64,000 nt of DNA from Branchipolynoe longqiensis. Taxonomy: Eukaryota > Annelida > Polychaeta > Phyllodocida > Polynoidae. The translations under genes were made by a program, and so were the position numbers. Within the stretch, counting starts at the first letter, position 1, and the number at the start of each line of letters is the position of its first letter. Shown here in pieces: positions 1 through 11,800 of this stretch. The DNA is taken from assembly GCA_030323885.1 (NCBI GenBank), contig CM059193.1:58796042-58860041 (forward strand), written 5' to 3'. The notes beneath the pieces are model-generated. The model did no database searches and was not told the DNA's origin. It saw only the letters and a list, made by a program, of their open reading frames with translations.

Positions 1-363
1 TTTCATTACTTGACTGCCGCTCTCCATTTAGCTCTCTGCTGTGAGAGTGATGTCCATGAGTCGGTCTTAATGTCTCTCAGCTTCAGGTTTCTCTTGATGG
101 TATCCTTGAACCGGAGACGAGGGCGCCCTCTCTTTCTGTAACCAGAAGACAGTTGAGAATAGAGGATCTGCTTTGGTAGCCTGTCTGATGACATCCTCAT
201 CATGAGGTGTCCAGTCCACCGGAGATTCTTTTTGATCAGAAGATCTTCCATAGAGGGTAGCCCCGTCTGTTCGAGTATTTCCTTATTTGTCACTTTGTCC
301 TTCCAGGTTAGCCTACATTTCATGAAAGCTGCCTGCAAAAGTGTTGAAGTGCTGCTGGCTTTT
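1..363 (-). mobile_element. 3' end of a non-LTR retrotransposon (LINE), fragment
   Basis: The minus strand is open from 338 to 6 and encodes 110 residues with the pattern LRWTGHLMMRM, RLPKQILY, KRGRPRLRFKD and ending in KWRAAV. That series (W-GH-RM, RLPKQ, RGRP, W-D, R-WR) is the usual C-terminal tail found after the reverse transcriptase of many animal LINEs. Only the tail is present; the polymerase would lie off the left edge or is lost. A deleted relative sits at 25225-25330, sharing the sequence around 321-363. Dead fragment. Confidence 0.75.
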
Positions 364-384
364 GCTCACAACTAACTAGAAACC

Positions 385-806
385 AGAAATGAAAGTGGTC
401 TCCGGCAAAAAAGCGGAAATGCTGATTTTCTCTCAGAGCTTTAGCATTGTCAGGGAATCGCGGAAATTTCACGGAAGTCGGCTTTCATACATATTTGTAT
501 ACTTTGATAGTGCTGTGGCGTTTGAAGTACGTATTAGTGCTGATAGTGCTGCACCGTTTGAAGCATGTATTAGTATACGCTGATAGTGCTGCGCCGTTTG
601 AAGCACGTACTAATAGTAGTATACGCTGATAGTGCTGCAGCATCTGCACCACATATCAGTATACACTGATGATGCTGCAGCATAAAACAACGTACTAGTG
701 CACACTTATAGTGCTGCGCTGTTGGAACAACGTATTAGCATACACTTATAGCTACAGGAAAAATCAGGGAAATCTAAAAAATCCTGGAGATCTTTCATCC
801 CTGAGA
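385..806 (+). mobile_element. MITE family M2 (ends CAGGGATGAAAG), about 420 bp
   Basis: Starts with a degenerate GAAATGAAAGTGGTCTCC and ends with GATCTTTCATCCCTG, an inverted terminal repeat of about 12 bp. The interior is a degenerate minisatellite of roughly 40 bp units containing ACGCTGATAGTGCTGC. Other copies are at 7296-7790, 7941-8258 and 58339-58650. Short non-coding element; the CAGGG end resembles hAT superfamily ends, which is an inference. Confidence 0.7.
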
Positions 807-834
807 AATAACAGAGGTGCCAAGTCCCTTGACT

Positions 835-1000
835 TGGTGGGAGATCTCCCTAAAATATAGTAAAATAACCCCACCAAGTCTCCCGATTTGGCGGGAGATC
901 TCCCTAAAATATAGTAAAATAACCCCACCAAGTCTCGCGATTTGGCGGGAGATCTCCCTAAAATATAGCAAAATAACCCCAATCTCGCGATTTCCTACCT
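835..1000. repeat. Tandem repeat, 3 copies of about 54 bp
   Basis: GAGATCTCCCTAAAATATAG recurs at 841, 895 and 949. Each unit also carries AATAACCCCACCAAGTCTC. The open frames on both strands here are produced by the period being a multiple of three and are not genes. Confidence 0.9.
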
Positions 1001-1395
1001 TTAGTTTCTAATCTCTCGCTGAAGAATTATTTTAGCTTGGTTTTAACCAAATATTTATGCATATTTTTCACCAAAATGCACCATTTTGTATCACTTTTGT
1101 CAGAACTGTCCAGGGAGGCTTCCCGGAACCCCCCCCCCCCCCTCTGTTGGAGGCAGCAATCCCTCTCCCCGCACCCTCCCCCCTTCAGCCACTATTTCTC
1201 CCTATTCACAATCTGTGTATTAGAGAGATCTTTCTACTCACACTCTTATCTACTTGGCTCCTCTGAAATAAACAAACAGGAAAAGTAAAAGTAAATCTTG
1301 TTTTATTTAACAGCGCCTCTAGAGCACATTGATTTTTTTTATCGTATCATCGGATATTGAAGTCAAATATATGGTCATTCTGACATATTTCTTTG
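1001..1395. other. Intergenic stretch, no gene seen
   Basis: It contains a run of 14 C at about 1129 and a possible polyadenylation hexamer on the minus strand (TTATTT near 1302, read AATAAA on the complement) that could serve the LRRC56 transcript. Nothing else was recognised. Confidence 0.4.
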
Positions 1396-1399
1396 GAGG

Positions 1400-1535
1400 A
1401 AACCCGCTGCTGCCACATAGGCTACTCTTATCGATAAGCAGCAAGGGGTCTTTTATATGCACTTTCCCACAGACAGGAGAGCACATACCACAGCCGTTGA
1501 TGAACCAGTTGTGGACCACTGGTTGGAACAAACAG
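1400..1535 (+). repeat. Dispersed repeat fragment
   Basis: Contains AAGCAGCAAGGGGTCTTTTA and TTTCCCACAGACAGGAGAGC, followed by a CCAGTTGTGGACCACTGG palindrome. From memory this resembles a very abundant dispersed repeat of molluscan genomes; that match was not tested. A 113-residue open frame across it has no recognisable domain. Confidence 0.4.
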
Positions 1536-1746
1536 GAATACTTAACAAATAAACAAACAAATTCAGCACAAACAGATATCGGACTTAAAAGCTTGTATTT
1601 ACACCCTTTTACTTTGGATGTAATCATTTATTTCAATTCCAAGGCCTCACTTAATTACCTACTTACTTAATTAAACCTACCACTCAGTCAATAATTATCT
1701 ATATCTGTACAATCTGAGAAGACCTTCCGCGTGTAGGGAGAGCGGT

Positions 1747-2440
1747 ATGAAGGAGGGAGGGGGGAGAGGGAGGGAGGGAGGGAGGGAGGGAGGGAGGGAG
1801 GGAGGGAGGGAGGGAGGGAGGGAGGGAGGGAGGCAGGGGGGTAGGTCGGGAAGGAGGGAGGGAAAGCGGGAAGGAGGGGGGCGGGGAGGAGGGAGGAAGG
1901 AGGAGGAGGGAGGAGGAGGAGGAGGAGTGAGGAGGGGGGAGGGGGGGAGGAGGGGGGGAGGGGGAGGAGGAGGGAGGAGGGAGGAGGAGGGAGGAGGGGA
2001 GGGAGGAGGAGGGGGAGGAGGGAGGAGGGGAGGGAGGGAGGGAGGAGGGGGGAGGGGGGAGGAGGGAAGGGGGAGGGGAGGGGGAGGGCGTATGGGGAGG
2101 GAGAGGGGGAGGGGAGAGGGGCGGGAGCGATGAGAAAGGGGGGGCAAAGAGGGCAGAGGGGGGGGGGAGATGGAGAGGGGAGGGAGGGGAGAGAGGGGGC
2201 AAGGGTCAAGTGGAGTGAGAGATGGAGGGAAAAATAGGTGATGGTGGAGGGAGGGGGAGGGGGCAGGGGATGGAGGGGGAGGGGGGACGGACAGGGGGAG
2301 GGGGGCACAGACAGACAAAAGGACGGAGGGAGGAGTGAGGGGGTGATGAGTGAGGGGTTGAGGAGTGAGGAGTGAGGAGTGAGGAGTGAGGGGGTGAGGG
2401 GTGAGGGGGTGAGGGGGTGAGGGGGTGAGGGGGTGAGGGG
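1747..2440. repeat. Extreme purine tract (GGGA/GGAGG)n, about 690 bp
   Basis: Almost pure G/A on the plus strand: a (GGGA)n block (1769-1832), then GGAGGAGG and GGGGGAGG runs, ending in (GTGAGGGG)n up to the LRRC56 stop codon. On the LRRC56 sense strand it is a polypyrimidine tract immediately downstream of the stop and may be 3' UTR. It can form triplex and G-quadruplex structures. The long overlapping proline/serine or glycine/arginine frames in it are low-complexity artefacts. Confidence 0.95.
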
Positions 2441-2834
2441 CTATTTGTGTTTACTCAGCATCTTGGACGGTAGGAGCGGCACCCGGGCCAGCTGCCCGCG
2501 GAGAGCGCTCCGACCGGCGGGGCTGCTGGTCGGGGAGCCCGCCGACGTGCCCGACCACGACCCGCTCGACGGAGACCCGCCCGACCGGGGACTCTCGGGG
2601 GACCGACTGCCGGCACTGGTGAACGACAGGCCGCCGGGAGAGGTGAGGGGGTGGCTGCCGGGAGAGGTAAAGGAGTGGCTGCCGGGAGAGGTGAGGGGGT
2701 GGCTGCCGGGAGAGGTGAGGGAGTGGCCGCCGGGACTGGTTAGAGACCGACTGCCCGCACTGGTGATGGATCGGTTGCCGGCACTGGTGAGGGATCCACC
2801 ACGTAACAGGTTCCTATCTATTACCGGCGCCAAC
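2441..2834 (-). CDS. LRRC56: LRRC56 terminal coding exon, SP-repeat tail
   Basis: A strong acceptor (CTCTCTCTATTTGCTTCAG) precedes LAPVIDRNLLRGGS, followed by about a dozen 8-residue repeats of the type SLTSPGSH / SITSAGSR (24-bp units, about 2610-2810), then SPSSGSWSGTSAGSPTSSPA and the end MLSKHK with TAG at 2443-2441. The GTGAGG motif of the repeats continues beyond the stop as the purine tract. Confidence 0.82.
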
Positions 2835-5800
2835 CTGAAGCAAATAGAGAGAGTGTGTGAGTGGGCGTGTGTGTGTGGAGGGAGGGTATGAGTGTATGAG
2901 TGTGTGGGTGTGTGAGTGGATGTGGGGGTGTGAGTGTGTGGGTGTTAATCTGCGGGTGGGTGAGTGGGTGTGCGTGTGAGAGTGGGTGCATCAGTAGGTG
3001 TGTGTGTGTGTATGAGTGGGTGTCACACTAAGGTCATCTTGATCTCCCAAAACAGGAGACAGACGCTCAACTCATTTGGCCATCCCGTCTGGTCGGTCGA
3101 ATAGGTAGAGCGCAGGCCCCCCGGTCGGGACATCGGGAGTTCAATTCCCAGTCGAGTCAAACCAATGACTTACAAATTGATACTTGTCGCTTCCTAGCCA
3201 GGCGCTCAGCATTATTAGGATAGGGCAAGAACTGGTTAGCTCAGTGTCAAGATAATATGATTGAGTAGGATATCAAGTCATGGTGTTGGCAGCCTGGTCT
3301 CCCAGTGGGGCAGCACTATAAAGTTGCCATGACTGTGCACTGTCACAAGTCGGTACCCGTCCTGATACATTTTAGATGTTGCTAGGATGTAAAACAACAA
3401 CAAACAAACAAACCAACCTATTTGACCATCGCACCCGGTATCTAGATAGAGAGGTTGCAGGAGGCCCTCATGGGACGGAGACCATCCAGGAGAACCCACC
3501 ACTTCGCCCTGCTCCAGTGTGGTATTATGCCGAACATAATGCGTTGATTATTATGCCGGACTCTAACCAAGCCGACGAGGCAACTAGTCGGCACCCGACA
3601 GCCACAGGTTTTTTCGGAGTACATTATTTGATTACGCAGGGGAAATTTCAATCGCGAACAATTGGTCTTCCTCATTCCACTGCTCCTTGCACTATCCTAA
3701 TAATGCCGAGCGACACCCTAGGTAGCCACAAGTATCAATTTTTAAGTCATTGGTTTGACTCGACCAGGGTTCAAACCCATGGGTTCGAATCCCATGACCT
3801 ACCAACAAGGGAGACGGGACGCTGAACTCATTCGGTCATCAGTTCAGCCAGCTTTAAATTGCATGGTCCGATGGTTTTGAGCTTGTCATTCTCTGAGATA
3901 AACATATGCTGTAGATTCTCATAACCTACCTTACTCTCCTTTGATTTTAGAATGACCAGCTTGTGATATATTTTAAGTATAAACATGCATAATTAATTTT
4001 GGCGTGCTTATCAAAACTCTGACCCCATAGACTTCAGCCGTAACAGGTTCTATTAAATTGAGTTAGTTGGTTGGTTGGTTGGTTGGTGGAGTTTTACGTC
4101 CTGGCAACATCTAAGGTCATATCCCTTGTGAGTCCCTTTTTGTCTCAACAAACACTTAATAAGTGCACCAATATCTACTTTGGATATGTTGGTTTAAAAA
4201 TCTCAAAAATCAAATTGGAGAGAAACAATGCGTACAGGACCTAGGTATTATGATTGATAATACTTTGACATTCACTGACCACATCACAAAAGTATGCAAT
4301 AAATCAAATCAAATGTGTGGAACAGTCTAGTCCAAGCACATCTGGACTACTGTAGCCAGCTCTGGGCTCCGCACAAAATTGGAGAAATGGAACAAGTAGA
4401 AGTACAAGGAAAATACACCAGTAAAATCGCCACTTTATCTGAACACAACGACTGGGACAGACTCAAACTACTCAAACTTAATTCACAAGAAAGAAGAATG
4501 GAAAGGTACAGAATCATAATATTATATATTTGGAAACTAATAGAAGGAAAAGTGCCCAACCCAGGAATAAAATACCATATATCTCAAAGGAAGGGAAGAC
4601 TGTAGGATTCCAAAAATAGAGTCACAAGATACATGTGCGATCAAAACAATCAGAGAAGGAAGCTTCATGGTGCGTGGCCCAAACCTCTTCAATATCATGC
4701 CACAAGATATAAGAAACAAGACAGACTGCAGCACAGACAGCTTCAAACACAAGCTGGACAAATATCTCTGAACCATCCCAGATCTACCAAGAATCCCAGG
4801 ATATACAAACCTGACAATAACGGACACCAACTCATTGCTGGAAATGACAAAGCTGCCCGCAATGACCACTGCATCCACACTAGATCACAAAGTCGGAGTC
4901 AACGACCTGGGCTGAGCACCACATGCTCAAACTGAACTGAACTAAACTAAACTGAACTTAAATCTAGATAAGTGTTGTGCTTTTGGAAATGCTATGCTTC
5001 TCTCGGGCTATTCAGCTCTAAGGGGCCACCTAAACCTTACAATACTTTCACGGTTGTACAAGGAGTAACACATTTCCAGACCCCTCCCCCCCCCACCCAC
5101 CCACCCTTTTCCTACAACTCCGTCAACCGAAGTAGTACGCATCAACATTTTATCACAGAAGAGTAATTTAGGTTTATCAACATGTTATTAAATCATAAAA
5201 GTTGTGCATGACTGACCACCCTAGTTCCGTCTCCTATTTGTTTGTATGACCGTGAAAATATTATTTGAGAACTTTGAATGACCCCTAACACTGCCCTGCC
5301 TGTCACCTATTGGCTAATTAAAGTTGCATAGTCCGATGGTTTTTAGTTTCTCTAAGTTTTCTGAGATAAATATATCAGGTTGATCATTATAATCAACAAT
5401 ACTGCAGTAACTTTTATTTTAAATGGCTCACTTTTGATATATTTGAAGTGCAAACATGCCACATTAATTTTGGCAAGTTTGCCAAAACTCTGACACCATA
5501 GGCTTCTGCAGTAACAGATTCTGTTAAACTGACCCAGTATTCCCTTCTATGTGATGACAAATGCTTAATAAGTGCACCAGTATCTAAGTTAGATATGGAG
5601 AATCAAATCTAGATAATTGTTTTAGTTTTGAAACTTTGATGTTTTCATCGGACTATGCAACTTTAACTACCTGTGAATATACCGGACGTGATGGCCGAAT
5701 CGGTAAAGCGCAGGCCTCCTGTGCAGAAGGTCAGGAGTTCAATTCCCGGTCCAATCAAACCAATGACTTACAAAATTGATACTTGTCGCTTCGTAGCTCG

Positions 5801-8800
5801 GCATTAGTAGGATAGGGCAAGGACTGGCTAGCTCAGTGTCAGGATAATGTGACTCAGTGGGATATCAGGTCATGGTGCTGGCGGCCTGATTTCCCAGTTG
5901 GACAACACTATAAAGTCGCCAAGAGTGTGCAGACAGAAGTCGGTACCTGTCCTGATATGACCTTAGATTGGTTGGTTGTTGGAGTTTTATGTCCTGCCAA
6001 CATCTAAGGTCATACCAGGATGGGTATCGACTTGTGACAGTGCGCACTCATGGTGACTTTCTAGTGCTGCCCCACTAGGAGACCAGGCAGCCAGCACCAT
6101 GACCTGATATCCCACTCAGTCACATTATCCTAACACATTATCCTAGCCCTCACTAATAATGGTGAGCGCCTGGCTAGGAAGTGACAAGTATAAATTTTTA
6201 ATACGTTGGGTTGATCCGACCAGGGTTCAAACCCATGTGTTCAAAACTCACGATCTACCAAAACGGGAGACGGGCGCTCAACTCATTCGGCCATCCCGTC
6301 TGAAGATGGGACCTTAGATGTTGTCAAGACGTACAACTCCACCAACAAACCAACCAACCAACCCGATTCCCCCCATTCATGCTCCCACCTGGCGGTGAAC
6401 CGCTCAACTAGGGCATTGGCGGCACTCACTTGACTCTGCTGCTCTTCAGGCTCTGCGAGCCGCCGACGCCACCGTCCTCCAGTGGCGACACCTGTTGGGG
6501 CCAGCTGGTACTAACGCCGAGCCCGACGCCGCTCAGACGCTGCTCGGGACTAGCGGGAGACGCCGAGGGATCATCACGCGCCTCGAACGAGTCGTCGTAC
6601 TGCAGACCAGACATTCAAGCTCTTTTAAAAAAGATTCAATTTAACAACAATTTTTTTTTTTTTTTTTAAATTGGTAGACTCATTTGGTGTCATTGCTGGG
6701 GACAGACATCAGCTGGGACGCGTTCTCCCTCCCTGCTCTCCGTTCTACCACCCTGCCGCCCTTACTCGCCCACGCGGCGGCGCGTGGGGGGAGGGAGGGG
6801 GGGAGGGGGGGGGGCGAGGGGGGGAGGGAGGGCTGGGCCGGCGGCGGCAATTTAAATTCAACAACTTTAATTTCGGAATGTTTCATCGATGTACAAAATA
6901 ATTTTAAAAACCATTGGCTTGAAAATATAAGTATACAGCATATTTCTCCTGTGACGTTTCATCAACGAGTTAGGTTTTCTGATTGGACTGAACAATAGAT
7001 ACACATCAAAACAATAAGGCCGATATCACGATGGAAATACCAGTTCCCGTCTCATCTGTCAGCCCCCAGCTCTGCCAATTTGGATTTCCACCGCTGTGTA
7101 TAACTTACAGCATCATCAAAGCCTGGTTGCTCTCATACGATGTCTATGTGGTGTGGGAGGTTAAAAATCACTTGGGTCGGTAAAAGTGTAGGCTCGGGCT
7201 TTCTATCGACCAGCAGTGGAATGAGGAAGACCAGTCGTCTATGACTGACATTTCCCCCGCTTAAACAACTAATGGACCAAAAAAAAAAGAAAAAAAAGAA
7301 AAAAAAGGTGGTCTCCGGGAAAAAAAGCGGAAATGCTGATATTCTCCCATTGGCTTAGCATTCTCAGGGAATCCCCGGAAGTCAGGTTTCATACATATTG
7401 GTATATGCTGATAGTGCTGCGCCGTTTGAAGCATGTATTAATAGTATACGCTGCTAGTGCTGTGGCGTTTGCACCACATATCGGTATACGCTGATAGTGC
7501 TGCGCCGTTTGATGTATGGCTTAGTAGTACTAGTATACGCTGACCCTGCTGTGGCGTTTGAAGGCATTAGTAGTATATGCTGCTAGTGCTGCGGTGTTTG
7601 CACCACATATTAGTATACGCTGATGGTGCTGCAGCGTGAAACAACATATTGGTTGGTTGGTTGTTGGAGTTTTACATCCTGGTACCATCTAAAGTCATAT
7701 CAGGACGGGCGCAACATATTAGTATACACTTATAGCTACAGGAAAAATCCCGCAAATCCGCGAAATCGCGGAGATCTTTCATCCCTTAGCTGATCACAGA
7801 ATTGAAACAAGGTCAACCCTCGTCAATACTTGGATGGGCAACCCGCTGGGAATACGAGGTGTCACAGATCCTGATATATACAGGGTTCCTGCACCTATCA
7901 GCTAATCACATTAAAGACCTTTTTAAGACTTTTTAATCAGGGGTGAAAGTGGTCTCCTGCAAAAAACGCGGAAATGTGGATATTCTCCCATAGCCTAACA
8001 TTGTCAGGGAATTGCGGAAAATTCCTGGAAGTCGGTTCTCATACATATTGGTATACGCTGATAGTGCTGCAGCATTTGAATCATGTATTAGTAGTATACG
8101 CTGCTAGTGCTGCGGCGTCTGCACCACGTATTAGTATAGATCTATGCTGATGGTGCTGCGGCATTAAGCAACTATTAGTATACACTTATAGTGCTGCGAC
8201 GTTTGAACAACGTATTAGTAGGGAAAATCCCGGAAATCCGCGAAATCTTTCAACCCTGTTTAATACTAATTTTCATACAATTTAATACCTAGTTTCACGG
8301 CAAATGTAACATACGTATTTAATTAAATATTAACAGAACTCAGTGAGGTGATGCAATCTACGGATCTCTATGTGGATGATCACTGTATTTCAGCTCCACA
8401 GCATTTGTGCTTTGTGAAGATAGCTGGTAAAAACATCTTGAAAAAATATTATAGCGGCAAAATTCAATTTAAGACCTTTGTAAGAGCATTTCACAGAAAA
8501 GTTACCATATTAAAGACTTTTCAAGGCCTTGAAAATTGACTAATCACCTCTGCCAATTTGGATTTCCACCGCTTTGTATAACTGACAGCATCATCAAAGA
8601 CCAGTTGCTCTCAAACCATGTCTCTGTTGTATTGGAGGTTAAAAAACTCTTGAGTCGGTAAAAGTATAGGCTCGGCTAACTGTCTAATGGCGGAAACAAG
8701 TCTATTCACACTAATCCATGATTGGCAGTAAACAACTTCAAGAAAAAAAAAGACTTTTTAAAGATCTGCGGGAACCCTGTTAATATGTTTTAAGCCTATC

Positions 8801-11800
8801 AAATCAGTAGCGGATAATAAACACACCGCAGCAGAGAGCTTTGTGTGGGTTCCTCCCCACCTGTAGTCGCCTACCAAATCAGTAGTGAATAATAAACACA
8901 GCGCAGCAGAGAGCTTCGTGTGGGTTCCTCCCTACCTCTAGTCACCTACCAAATCAGTAGCGGATAATAAACACACCGCAGCAGAGAGCTTTGTGTGGGT
9001 TCCTCCCCACCTGTAGTCGCCTACCAAATCAGTAGCGGATAATAAACACACAGCAGCAGAGAGCTTCGTGTGGGTTCCTCCCTACCTCTAGTCACCTACC
9101 AAATCAGTAGCGGATAATAAACACACCGCAGCAGAGAGCTTTGTGTGGGTTCCTCCCCACCTGTAGTCGCCTACCAAATCAGTAGTGGATAATAAACACA
9201 CCGCAGCAGAGAGCTTCTTGTGGGTTCCTCCCTACCTATAGTCGCCTTCCAAATCAGTAGTGGATAATAAACACACAGCAGCAGAGAGCTTTGTGTGGGT
9301 TCCCCCCTACCTATAGTCGCCTACCAAATCAGTAGCGGATAATAAACACACCGGAGCAGAGAGCTTTGTGTGGGTTCCCCCCTACCTGTAGTCGCCTACC
9401 AAATCAGTAGCGGATAATAAACACACAGCAGCAGAGAGCTTTGTGTGGGTTCCTCCCTACCTCTAGTCGCCTACCAAATCAGTAGTGGATAATAAACACA
9501 CCGCAGAGGAGAGCTTCTGGTGGGTCCCTCCCTACCTGCAGTCGCCTACCAAATCAGTAAGGGATAATGAACACACCGCAGCAGAGAGCTTCTGGTGGGT
9601 TCCTCCCTACCTGCAGTCGCCTACCAAATCAGTAGTGGATAATAAACACACCGCAGAGGAGAGCTTCTGGTGGGTTCCTCCCTACCTGCAGTCGCCTACC
9701 AAATCAGTAATGAATAATGAACACACCGCAGTAGAGAGCTTCTGGTGGGTTCCTCCCTACCTGCAGTTGCCTACCAAATCAGTAGCGGATAATAAACACA
9801 CCGCAGCAGAGAGCTTTGTGTGGGTTCCTCCCTACCTATAGTCGCCTACCAAATCAGTAGCGGATAATAAACACACCGCAGCAGAGAGCTTCTGGTGGGT
9901 TCCTCCCTACCTGCAGTCACCTACCAAATCAGTAGCGGATAATAAACACACCACAGCAGAGAGCTTCTGGTGAGTTCCTCCCTACCTGCAGTCGCTTCCT
10001 CCTGGAGGGCGGCGTTTCCGGTCTGCTCGTCTCGTCAGAAGCGGGACGCGTGGAGAGCTTGTAGCCCCTCGCGTGTCTGAGCCCGGAACTAGACCTTCGC
10101 TGCAGACCTAGTTGCGTCCCAATTAGGCGAAAGGGTGAATGAAAAATGTAAGGGGGCCATCCAAATTTGTCAATATTTTAATGGTCATACAAAGCATACT
10201 ATTTTTCCAGACCCTCTCCCACCCACCCGCACCCGTCCTGATATGACCTTAGATGTTGCTAGGACGTAAAACAACAACAAACAAACAAACAAACCACCCG
10301 CCCCCCAAAGTAGTACACATCAACATTTAAATACTTAATAATAGCCAATTTTTAAAAATATCAACATTTTATTAAAGTTGCATAGTCCGATGGTTTTGAG
10401 TTTCTGTCATTTTCTGAGATAAACATATTAGCTTGATCATTATAATCTACCCTACTTTAATTTGAAGTAACTTTTATTTTAAATGGCTAACTTTCAAGAT
10501 ATTTGAAATGGAAACATGCTAAATTAATGTTGGCAAGCTTGCCAAAACTCTATCACCATAGGCTTCTGCAGTAACAGGTTCTACTAATTGACTCAGTATT
10601 CCCTTATATGTGATGACAAATGTTTAATAAGTGCACCAGCATCTAAGTTCGATATGTAGAATCAAATCTAGATAATTGTTTTGGTTTTGAAAATGTTATA
10701 TCTTCATCGGACTATGCAGCTTTAAATAAAGTCGTACTTGATAGACACCCCCCCCGTCCTCCTTCCCCCCCCCCCCCCCCTCAAATGCTTTGTACGATTG
10801 TGGAAATGTTGATACTTTGCACAGCCCCTACCGCACCCATTTTATAGACATATGCTTTTCTTTAAATTAAACCAAATTAAACACCGGTTGTGAATCAGGA
10901 CGTATTACCAATAATTAAATATTACTACTATATAAATGTATAATTATTAATTTGGTGAAGTCGTTAACTTTAAATTACACCATCTAAGCGGGTGGTAACA
11001 TAACCAACACAACTTTGCCTATTCACAATTATCATGATCGAATAAGACAATTTATAATCGGAACTACCCATTTTCTGGGGTTATTGAGTGCCTAATCAAG
11101 GCAGAGCTTATCTGTGGTTAAGTGATTAAGTTGAGTTGAGTTTTATTTAAGTTGCACAGTCCTTTCATTTTAAGTTCCTGCCATTTGTTCTTAGATAAAT
11201 ATATTAAATTGATTCTTATGGTGTTCTCTGTGGCAGAGTGGTTAGAGTGTCTGACTTTTTTTCTATGTCAGACTCCTAATCTGAGGGTCGGCGGTTCGAT
11301 TCCCCGTGCCCCCCACCTCTGTCAATTTGGATTTCCACCGCTGTGTATAACTTACAGAGTCATCAAAGGCCAGTTACTCTCATACCATGTCTATGTGGTG
11401 TGGGAGGTTAAAAATCCTTTGGGTCGGTAAAAGTGTAGGCTCGGGCTTTCTATCGACAAACTGTCTAATGGTGAAAGCAAGTCTATTCAGGCTTATCCAT
11501 AATAGGCAGTATAAATCTTCAAGAAAAAAATAATCTACTTTAGTTTGAAGTAACTTTTATATTAAATGGCTAAGTTTTGAGATATTTGAAGTGCAACAAC
11601 ATAAAATTAGTTTTGGCAAGCACGCTAAAACTCTGACACCATAGGCTTTAGCAGTCACAGGTTCTATTGAATTGCCTCAGTATTCCCTTAATTGTGGCAA
11701 CAATTGCTTAATAAGTGCATCAGTATTTAAGTTAGACACGCAGAGTCAATTTTAGATGATTGCTTTGGTTTTGAAAATTTGATGCTTCATCGGACTATGC

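Noticed and set aside
1688..2318. Three overlapping 160-200 residue proline/serine-rich frames on the minus strand and a Gly/Arg frame on the plus strand
   Set aside because: Entirely the product of the (GGGA)n/(GGAGG)n tract; open in several frames at once and without any non-repetitive sequence.
9485..9841. 118-residue plus-strand frame with 25-residue repeats (HTAEESFWWVPPYLQSPTKS)
   Set aside because: 75-bp minisatellite period divisible by three; the gene here runs on the other strand and this is intron.
8796..9990. CRISPR array
   Set aside because: Units are contiguous and nearly identical without unique spacers, and the DNA is eukaryotic.
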